Source: Pseudomonas sp. PB120 (GTDB taxonomy: Bacteria > Pseudomonadota > Gammaproteobacteria > Pseudomonadales > Pseudomonadaceae). From it: a stretch of DNA of 60,903 nt. This document shows, in pieces, positions 54,800 to 60,903 of this stretch. Both the position numbers and the translations under genes were made by a program. The stretch is from positions 1 through 60,903 of the forward strand of contig NZ_RWIN01000123.1 of NCBI RefSeq assembly GCF_009761815.1, in the 5' to 3' direction. The notes below the pieces were generated by a model that was not told the DNA's origin, did not search any database, and saw only the letters and a program-made list of their open reading frames with translations. How positions within the stretch are numbered: position 1 is the stretch's first letter; every line of letters begins with the position of its first letter.

Positions 54800-55284
54800 T
54801 GCCGGTCTTCATCAGCTACCGCCACACCGATCGCGTACAGGCGATGCACGTCAATAACCGCCTGGTACGGGCCAACATCAAAACCTATTTCGATGTGCTG
54901 GACACCGAATCCCAGCACACCGACGACATCACGGCGGTCATCACCCGCAACATCACCGAATGCACGCACTTGCTGGCGGTGGTCTCGCAGGAGACCGCGA
55001 AATCATGGTGGGTGCCCTTCGAAATAGGCGAAGCGACTATCAGCAATCGTCGAATCTGCTCCTTCAAGATCGGCCCCAGCGAGCTGCCGCTGTACCTCGA
55101 TAAATGGCCGAAACTGAGTGGCGAGGCCGACATCAATTTCTTCATCGATGCTTACCGCGAAGAAACGCTGTCCAGCCGCTCAATGGGTCTGGAGTCGTTC
55201 AGCGAATCCATCCGCAGCGTCTACAAGCGCGATGCCGACCTGTTCCACGACAAACTCAAAACCCGTATTCGACGCGGGTTTTGA
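54799..55284 (+). CDS. TIR-domain protein
   Basis: 161-residue protein with a TIR_2-type domain. The first strand VFISYRHTDRVQA (3-15) is classical, followed by RANIKTYFDV and CTHLLAVVSQETAKSWWVPFEIGEA. Trp71 and Glu75 form the W-x-x-x-E containing the putative catalytic Glu. The C-terminal ~60 residues (INFFIDAYREETLSSRSMG onward) are helical and Arg/Lys-ended. It differs from the first TIR protein in the operon in sequence and length. It is coupled to the caspase gene by TGATG. A role as second sensor/signal synthase is inferred. Confidence 0.86.
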   Translation: MPVFISYRHTDRVQAMHVNNRLVRANIKTYFDVLDTESQHTDDITAVITRNITECTHLLAVVSQETAKSWWVPFEIGEATISNRRICSFKIGPSELPLYLDKWPKLSGEADINFFIDAYREETLSSRSMGLESFSESIRSVYKRDADLFHDKLKTRIRRGF

Positions 55285-55309
55285 CGCTCGTTCAGATGCA
55301 CGCCGAACC

Positions 55310-55416
55310 ACTGTGGGAGCGAGCCTGCTCCGGGCGGCGTTCCGACGATGGCGTCTTATCAGGCAACATTTATGGTGAACGGCAGTCCGCCATCGCGAGC
55401 AGGCTCACTCCCACAG
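55310..55416. repeat. REP pair (family A, with an insert)
   Basis: Arms GTGGGAGCGAGCCTGCTC and GCGAGCAGGCTCACTCCCAC. The left arm continues into CGGGCGGCGTTCCGAC (55331-55346) instead of GCGATG. This insert is the inverse of the one in the REP at 51384. Confidence 0.85.
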
Positions 55417-55472
55417 GTACAGGTTCGCTCCGGCTCTTCGGTGTAAATCTAATTCAGGACGAGACAACAGAC

Positions 55473-55506
55473 ACAAAAAAGCCGACATCGCTGTCGGCTT
55501 TTTTGT
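55473..55506. terminator. Bidirectional terminator between the TIR/caspase operon and motB
   Basis: AAAAAAGCCGACA/TGTCGGCTTTTTT stem with a short loop, A run on the left and T run on the right. It terminates motAB (minus strand) and the plus-strand operon alike. Confidence 0.92.
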
Positions 55507-55509
55507 GGG

Positions 55510-56538
55510 TCACTGCTTCGGCGGATCGCCCGGTTTCGGTGCCGGGGCATCGAACAGGTTCAAGCGTTCGCGAAGCTCATGCGCCGGCAGCGGTTCTTTA
55601 TTTGCCGGCAAGGCATTCGGGTCGACCGGCGTCGCCGGTGCTTCAGCCGGAGCACCCGGCACATGTGCCGGTTCTGGAGCCGGCTCGGCACCTTGCGAGC
55701 CTTCGATGGCGCGCTGGGCTTTTTTGGTCAGGACCACGATGTCGATCCGGCGATTGACCGGATTGAACGGATTCTCGCGATCAAACAAGGCCGACGAGGC
55801 ATAACCGACGACCCGCGCCACCTGTTGATCAGGGTAACTGCCAGCGACCAGCGCTCGGCGAGCAGCGTTGGCACGGTTGGCCGACAGCTCCCAGTTACCG
55901 AAGTCACCGGTGCCCGAATACGGCTTGGCATCCGTGTGGCCACTGATGCTGATCTTGTTCGGCACCGCTTTGATGGTGTCGGCCATGGCCAGCAGAATGT
56001 CTTCGAAATACGGTTTCAGACGTGCGCTGCCAGAATCGAACATCGGCCGGTTTTCAGCGTCCATGATCTGGATGCGCAAACCGTCCTGAGTAATTTCGAA
56101 CAGGATCTGGTCCTTGAACTTCTGCAACTGCGGGCTTTGATCGACCTTGTTCTGCAATTCCTGCAGCAACAGTTCCAGGCGCTCCTTCTCGACCTCTTCA
56201 GCCATGCCTTCGACTTGTTCGGTGTCGACCGTCACTTTGTCCGGCTGCGGCTGGGACTTCACTTCAGGGTTGAGGGTGTTCTCGGGCGCCAGGGTCGGCG
56301 TGCCGCCCAGATCAATGATGTACGGCGTGCCGCTTTCGGAAAAACCGACCGGGTCCTTGAAGTAACCGGCGATGGCAATCTTCTGTTCCGGTGTGGCCGT
56401 GGACAACAGCCACAGCACCAGGAAGAACGCCATCATCGCCGTCGCGAAGTCGGCGAAGGCGATTTTCCAGGAGCCCCCGTGATGCCCGGCCGCGTACTTC
56501 TTGACGCGCTTGATGATTATCGGCTGGTTATTTTCCAT
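55510..56538 (-). CDS. motB: Flagellar motor stator protein MotB
   Basis: 342-residue stator subunit. The N-terminal membrane segment WKIAFADFATAMMAFFLVLWLL contains Asp30, the proton-carrying aspartate. A plug/linker region follows, then an OmpA-like peptidoglycan-binding domain (ISGHTDAKPYSG...NWELSANRANAARRAL) and a Pro/Ala-rich tail. It ends next to a bidirectional terminator and starts 3 bases after motA. Confidence 0.97.
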   Translation of the reverse strand: MENNQPIIIKRVKKYAAGHHGGSWKIAFADFATAMMAFFLVLWLLSTATPEQKIAIAGYFKDPVGFSESGTPYIIDLGGTPTLAPENTLNPEVKSQPQPDKVTVDTEQVEGMAEEVEKERLELLLQELQNKVDQSPQLQKFKDQILFEITQDGLRIQIMDAENRPMFDSGSARLKPYFEDILLAMADTIKAVPNKISISGHTDAKPYSGTGDFGNWELSANRANAARRALVAGSYPDQQVARVVGYASSALFDRENPFNPVNRRIDIVVLTKKAQRAIEGSQGAEPAPEPAHVPGAPAEAPATPVDPNALPANKEPLPAHELRERLNLFDAPAPKPGDPPKQ

Positions 56539-56541
56539 GGC

Positions 56542-57393
56542 TTAGCGACCGCGAACCGCTTGTTCCAGCTCAGCGAAGCTAGGACGGTGCGCCGGGTACA
56601 GAACCTTGCGGCCGAATTCCACCGCCAGCGATGGCGGCATGCCGGAAGCCGAGGCGACCAACGAGGCCTTGATGGCTTCGTAGGTGTTCAACTCTTCCTT
56701 GGCATCGTGGGCCAGGGCGTGCGCCAGAGGGCCGAAGAAACCGTAAGCCGCCAGAATACCGAAGAAGGTACCGACCAGTGCCGCACCCACGTGCAAGCCG
56801 ATCATTTTCTGGTCGCTCTCGCCCAGGGAGGCCATGGTCACCACGATCCCCAATACCGCCGCAACAATGCCGAAACCCGGCATGGCATCAGCGATGCCGT
56901 TGACCGCGTGGGAAGGATGGTCCAGGTCTTCCTTGAGGCTCGCCAGTTCCATGTCGAACAGGCCTTCAAGCTCATGGGGAGCCATGTTGCCGGAGGACAT
57001 GATGCGCAAGTAGTCACAGATGTACGCCGTCATGCGTTCATCTTTCAGAACCGCCGGGTACTTGGCGAAGATCGGGCTCGCAGCGGCATCTTCGATGTCG
57101 CCCTCGATCGCCATCATGCCTTCGCGGCGGCTCTTGTTGAGAATCTCGTAGATCAGGCCCAGCACTTCCAGGTAGAAAGTGTGATTGAAACGCGAACTGA
57201 ACATTCCCAAGGCTTTCTTGAGAACGTGCATCGTCATATGCCCGGGGTTGGCCTGCAGGAACGCACCGAGGGCCGCACCGCCGATAATCATCACCTCGAA
57301 AGGCTGGATAAGGGCGGCAATCTTGCCGTGGGAGAGCACGTATCCGCCGAGCACGCTCGCGAATACGACGATGATGCCGATAATTTTAGCCAT
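56542..57393 (-). CDS. motA: Flagellar motor stator protein MotA
   Basis: 283-residue inner-membrane stator protein with four membrane segments. It starts MAKIIGIIVVFASVLGGYVLSHGK, which sets the start at 57393 although the frame is open 26 codons further. The conserved charged cytoplasmic loop (KYPAVLKDERMTAYICDYLRIM) interacts with FliG. PGFGIVAAVLGIVVTM carries the proline needed for torque. It forms the proton channel with MotB. Confidence 0.97.
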   Translation of the reverse strand: MAKIIGIIVVFASVLGGYVLSHGKIAALIQPFEVMIIGGAALGAFLQANPGHMTMHVLKKALGMFSSRFNHTFYLEVLGLIYEILNKSRREGMMAIEGDIEDAAASPIFAKYPAVLKDERMTAYICDYLRIMSSGNMAPHELEGLFDMELASLKEDLDHPSHAVNGIADAMPGFGIVAAVLGIVVTMASLGESDQKMIGLHVGAALVGTFFGILAAYGFFGPLAHALAHDAKEELNTYEAIKASLVASASGMPPSLAVEFGRKVLYPAHRPSFAELEQAVRGR

Positions 57394-57559
57394 AGGTAGG
57401 GGAGCACTTACTGAGTCGGGTTCAAGGTCATATTCGGAAGTTAAAAAATCTCTTCTTCTCCTTATCGGCAAAACTGCGCCAGACTATAGCCAGTTCAGGC
57501 GAAAAGCCAATCTAGCCCGCGCCGGGCGTGTTTACAGCCTTTGATGATCCCGTCCAGCC

Positions 57560-59098
57560 ATGGCTAACGAAACGAATATTGCATCGCAAAAACCGACCAC
57601 ACTCGAAGGCTGGGTCAAGCTTCTGGACGACGTGCGCCTGCCAGTTCCGCAGGACGGTCACGACCGCGTCTGCCAGGCGATTGCCGACAACCGCAGCTCG
57701 CTGCGTGACATCGCCGAATTGCTGCAGGACAGTCCGGCCCTGGCGTTGAGCGTGATTCGCGAAGCCAACCGCTTCACCCATGGCAGCATGACCGAGCCCG
57801 CCGAAAACCTTGAAGTGGCGATCAATCGCCTGGGACTGAAGCGCACCGAAGAGCTGCTCGCCCGGTTGCCCGCCGAACCGGCATCACAAATTCCCGTCGC
57901 CCTGCGCCAGCTGCAGCTGATCAGCCAACACGCGACCCAACAGGCCAATGGTTTTTTCTCCAGTCGCCTGGCGCGTCTATGGCAGGACATCCATTGGGGC
58001 AGCCTGCTGTTTCTCTCGCCACTGTGGCCGATGGCGCTGACCCATCCGCAACTGCTCGAAGAGTGGGAGCTGCGGGTCATTCATAAACGCGAATCGGCGC
58101 GCACCGTCGAAAAGCAATTGTTTGGCGTACGCCTGCTCGACATCTGCCAGGCGCTGGTGGACATCTGGCGCCTGCCAATCTGGGTGCAGCAGGGTTATCG
58201 CCTGTTGCTGACCGAACAACGGGAGTTGGTGAAAGTCCTGCGCATCGCTCGCGACAGCGACCACCCGCTGCGCCAACAAAACCGCCTGGATGACGATCCG
58301 ACCCTGCGCCGCTGGCTCAATCAACCGGCCAACACCGTGCTGTTGGCCAACGGCCTGGCGCTGTCGGCGCAACATGCCTGGGACAGCCCGCACAGTCAGC
58401 GCTGGCAGTACCTGACCAGCCTTTACCTGCAAATGCCGATGGATGACGTGCAACAGCAATTGCACCAGCAGGCCGCAAATAGCGCCCGCCACCACAGCAT
58501 GCCGGACCTCTGGCACCCGGCCGAATCGCTGATCTGGCCGTGGGGCGCGAACCGTGTTCACGCCAGTTTGCTGCCAGCCGCAGCACCGACCGCTGACGAC
58601 CTGGCGAAATGGCGCAAGCAATGTGCCGAGCTGCTGGTCGAGCCAAGCCGCTTCACCAATGCCATGCACTTGACCATTTCGGCCCGTGACGCGCTGGTCG
58701 CGTGCGGCATGCGCCGGGTCATGATCCTGATGGCCGACCGCACTCACGCCAATCTGCGCGCGCATCAAACCGCCGGGCTACCAAAAGAGGCGGCGGGTCT
58801 GAATTTCCTGGTCAGCCAGAGCCCCGTCCTGCAGCGCCTGCTCGGGCAACAAGCCCAGGTGCGCCTGACGCCAGCCAACAACGCACAGTTTTCGGCATTG
58901 CTGCCGGGCAATCTGCGCTCCCACTTCAGTGGCGAACACCTGTTGCTGCGCTCGCTGGTGAACAATGGCCGGGTCATCATGATCGTCGTGGCGGATCAGG
59001 GCGGCGGTCCGTTTTCGGAAATCACTGTGCAAGCCTTCGGCAAAACGGCGCAGTGCATCGAAAAAGCACTTCACAGCTTTAGCCAGCGCGGCCAATAA
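57560..59098 (+). CDS. HDOD-domain protein
   Basis: 512-residue protein. Residues about 20-220 form an HDOD domain (LPVPQDGHDRVCQAIADNRSSLRDIAELLQDSPALALSVIREANRF), a catalytically degenerate relative of HD phosphohydrolases. The C-terminal ~150 residues look like a divergent GAF-type sensory fold (DALVACGMRRVMILMADRTHANLRA). HDOD proteins are signalling/regulatory; partners are unknown here. It is divergent from motA over 166 bases and precedes rhdA by 43 bases, positions conserved in Pseudomonas. Confidence 0.85.
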   Translation: MANETNIASQKPTTLEGWVKLLDDVRLPVPQDGHDRVCQAIADNRSSLRDIAELLQDSPALALSVIREANRFTHGSMTEPAENLEVAINRLGLKRTEELLARLPAEPASQIPVALRQLQLISQHATQQANGFFSSRLARLWQDIHWGSLLFLSPLWPMALTHPQLLEEWELRVIHKRESARTVEKQLFGVRLLDICQALVDIWRLPIWVQQGYRLLLTEQRELVKVLRIARDSDHPLRQQNRLDDDPTLRRWLNQPANTVLLANGLALSAQHAWDSPHSQRWQYLTSLYLQMPMDDVQQQLHQQAANSARHHSMPDLWHPAESLIWPWGANRVHASLLPAAAPTADDLAKWRKQCAELLVEPSRFTNAMHLTISARDALVACGMRRVMILMADRTHANLRAHQTAGLPKEAAGLNFLVSQSPVLQRLLGQQAQVRLTPANNAQFSALLPGNLRSHFSGEHLLLRSLVNNGRVIMIVVADQGGGPFSEITVQAFGKTAQCIEKALHSFSQRGQ

Positions 59099-59141
59099 GG
59101 CTGCGCTACAATCCTCCCCCTTTGTGCTCTGGAGACCTCAC

Positions 59142-59957
59142 ATGTCTGACTTCTCTGGCTTGGCGCTGGTGATCGAACCGAGCGACCTGCTCGACCGTCT
59201 CGACGCCCGCGATCTGATTTTGGTGGACCTGACCAGTAGCGCCCGCTATACCGAGGGACACATCCCCGGTGCGCGCTTTGTCGATCCAAAGCGCACGCAA
59301 CTCGGGCAACCACCGGCGCCGGGCCTGATGCCTGCGCACGCGGCGCTCGAAGCGTTATTCGGTGAACTGGGGCATAACCCGGACGCGGTCTACGTGGTTT
59401 ATGACGACGAAGGCGGCGGCTGGGCCGGACGTTTTATCTGGTTGCTGGATGTCATTGGCCACACCCAGTACCACTACGTGGACGGTGGCTTGACGGCGTG
59501 GCTGGCCGAGGGCTTGCCGATGTCGATCCAGGTTCCGCCAGCCGTCGGCGGCCCGGTCTCCCTGACCTTGCACGACGAACCCACCGCCACCCGCGAGTAC
59601 CTGCAAAGCCGTCTCGGTGCCGCTGACCTGGCAATCTGGGACGCGCGTGGCCCGCTGGAATACTCCGGCGAAAAAGTGTTGGCAGCCAAGGCGGGGCACA
59701 TTCCCGGGGCGGTCAATTTCGAGTGGACTGCCGGCATGGACAAGGCGCGCAATCTGCGTATTCGCACCGACATGCCGCAGATCCTCGAACAGCTCGGGAT
59801 CAGCAAAGACAAAGAAGTGATTACCCACTGCCAGACTCACCACCGTTCTGGCTTCACCTATCTAGTGGCCAAGTCCCTCGGTTATCCGCGGGTCAAAGGC
59901 TACGCCGGCTCCTGGGGCGAATGGGGCAACCACCCCGACACCCCCGTAGAGATTTAA
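59142..59957 (+). CDS. rhdA: Thiosulfate sulfurtransferase (rhodanese) RhdA
   Basis: 271-residue tandem-rhodanese enzyme. The inactive N-terminal repeat (VDLTSSARYTEGHIPGARFVD) is followed by the catalytic repeat with Cys230 in the active-site loop CQTHHR. Both the residue number and the loop match Azotobacter vinelandii RhdA. The C-terminal YAGSWGEWGN is conserved. It moves sulfane sulfur, with roles in redox balance. CTGGAGA precedes the ATG at 59142; the longer frame adds six codons. psd follows 18 bases later. Confidence 0.96.
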   Translation: MSDFSGLALVIEPSDLLDRLDARDLILVDLTSSARYTEGHIPGARFVDPKRTQLGQPPAPGLMPAHAALEALFGELGHNPDAVYVVYDDEGGGWAGRFIWLLDVIGHTQYHYVDGGLTAWLAEGLPMSIQVPPAVGGPVSLTLHDEPTATREYLQSRLGAADLAIWDARGPLEYSGEKVLAAKAGHIPGAVNFEWTAGMDKARNLRIRTDMPQILEQLGISKDKEVITHCQTHHRSGFTYLVAKSLGYPRVKGYAGSWGEWGNHPDTPVEI

Positions 59958-59975
59958 GGTTTTTAAGGACAGTTA

Positions 59976-60836
59976 ATGAATAAGCGTCTGTTTATCCTCA
60001 GCCAATACCTGCTGCCTCACCACTTGCTCTCGCGACTGGCCGGCTGCATCGCCGAATGCCGCGTGCGCTGGTTCAAGAACGCCTTTACCGCCTGGTTCGC
60101 CAAGCGCTACCAAGTGGACATGTCGCAAGCGCTGGTCGAAGACCTGACCGCCTACGAGCACTTCAACGCATTCTTCACCCGCGCACTGAAAGACGGCGCT
60201 CGCCCACTGGACGAAACCCCGGGCGCGATTCTCAGCCCGGCGGACGGCGCGGTGAGCCAACTCGGCCCGATCGAACACGGCCGTGTGTTCCAGGCCAAAG
60301 GCCACAGCTTCAGCGTGCTGGAATTGCTCGGCGGCGACGCGGCCAATGCAGCGCCGTTCATGGGTGGTGACTTCGCGACCATTTACCTGTCGCCGAAGGA
60401 CTACCACCGCGTGCACATGCCGCTGGCCGGCACCCTGCGCGAGATGGTCTACATCCCTGGCCGGATCTTCTCGGTCAACCAGACCACCGCTGAAAACGTT
60501 CCGGAACTGTTCGCCCGCAACGAGCGCGTGGCGTGCATTTTCGACACCGAGCGCGGGCCGATGGCCCTGGTGCTGGTGGGCGCGATGATCGTGGCTTCGA
60601 TCGAAACCGTCTGGGCCGGGCTGGTCACGCCGCCTAAACGCGAGCTGAAAACCTTCCGCTACGACGAAGCTGCCCGCGCGCCGATCCATCTGGAAAAAGG
60701 TGCGGAACTGGGTCGTTTCAAGCTGGGTTCGACGGCTGTCGTGCTGTTCGGGCCGGATCAAGTGAAGTGGGCTGAAGAACTGGCGGCGGGTTCACCGGTG
60801 CAAATGGGCCAGGGTCTGGGCTTGCCAGCAGCCTGA
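59976..60836 (+). CDS. psd: Phosphatidylserine decarboxylase proenzyme
   Basis: 286-residue membrane-associated enzyme making phosphatidylethanolamine. Self-cleavage occurs in LGST at Gly251-Ser252, yielding the pyruvoyl cofactor on the alpha chain. The maturation triad residues Asp90 (SPADGAVSQ), His147 (HRVHMPL) and Ser252 are present. The length and N-terminus are usual. TAAGGA precedes the ATG. It follows rhdA closely on the same strand, as in P. aeruginosa. Confidence 0.97.
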   Translation: MNKRLFILSQYLLPHHLLSRLAGCIAECRVRWFKNAFTAWFAKRYQVDMSQALVEDLTAYEHFNAFFTRALKDGARPLDETPGAILSPADGAVSQLGPIEHGRVFQAKGHSFSVLELLGGDAANAAPFMGGDFATIYLSPKDYHRVHMPLAGTLREMVYIPGRIFSVNQTTAENVPELFARNERVACIFDTERGPMALVLVGAMIVASIETVWAGLVTPPKRELKTFRYDEAARAPIHLEKGAELGRFKLGSTAVVLFGPDQVKWAEELAAGSPVQMGQGLGLPAA

Positions 60837-60849
60837 TGACCCCTCTCCC

Positions 60850-60903
60850 CTGTAGCAGCTGTCGAGTGAAACGAGGCTGCGTTCCTGTCAAAAGAACGCA
60901 GCC
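60850..60903. repeat. Partial REP-like palindrome (family D), cut by the window end
   Basis: GTAGCAGCTG followed by the perfect 10-base inverted repeat GGCTGCGTTC (60875-60884) and GAACGCAGCC (60894-60903). It starts like the family D element near queG. It could also act as the psd terminator, but no T run is visible before the window ends. Confidence 0.6.

Overview
The window is a chromosomal segment of a Pseudomonas, most likely of the P. fluorescens group. The reasons are a GC-rich composition, an azurin gene, the order rpsF-rpsR-rplI-dnaB, the block nnrD-tsaE-amiB-mutL-miaA-hfq-hflX-hflK-hflC-hisZ-purA, the run orn-rsgA-motBA-rhdA-psd, and many REP palindromes of the type common in fluorescent pseudomonads. 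Almost all of it is core genome. I see no prophage, insertion sequence, integrase or CRISPR array.

Layout. 1-5.3 kb: a branched-chain amino acid ABC transporter (livK-H-M-G-F, minus strand). 5.7-9.7 kb: an L-pipecolate/lysine catabolic pair (amaA-like oxidase and amaB-like dehydrogenase) with a divergent LysR regulator. 9.9-13.8 kb: NAD biosynthesis (pncB, nadE), azurin, a 29-codon candidate small gene, a LOG-family hydrolase and a 63-residue charged protein. 14-20.7 kb: an uncharacterised three-gene cluster (transglutaminase-like protein, circularly permuted ATP-grasp/alpha-E protein, transglutaminase plus DUF2126 protein). 21-31 kb: ygiQ, the rpsF-rpsR-membrane protein-rplI-dnaB operon, and rnr-rlmB. 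31.1-31.5 kb: two identical tRNA-Leu(CAG) genes, each with its own promoter and terminator. 31.7-34.3 kb: an iron(III) ABC importer without an adjacent ATPase gene, behind a Fur-like box. 34.4-50.6 kb: a chemoreceptor, purA, hisZ, the hflC/K/X-hfq-miaA-mutL-amiB-tsaE-nnrD superoperon and divergent queG. 50.7-53.2 kb: a TRIC-family protein, orn and rsgA. 53.4-55.3 kb: a compact three-gene TIR-like / caspase-like protease / TIR operon. 55.5-60.9 kb: motBA, an HDOD protein, rhdA and psd.

The most interesting element is the 53.4-55.3 kb operon, inserted between the normally neighbouring rsgA and motB. Two small proteins with TIR-type folds, both keeping the W-x-x-x-E segment of NAD-processing TIR enzymes, flank a protease with an intact caspase His/Cys dyad. 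The genes are translationally coupled. This fits a TIR-signal/caspase-effector antiphage system of the kind recently described as type IV Thoeris, here with two different TIR proteins for one effector. The second uncharacterised system is the transglutaminase/ATP-grasp/alpha-E/DUF2126 cluster.

REP elements of at least four sequence families occupy most intergenic gaps. One overlaps the stop codon of queG. The boundaries and functions given here come from reading the sequence and knowledge of the families. No database search was run.
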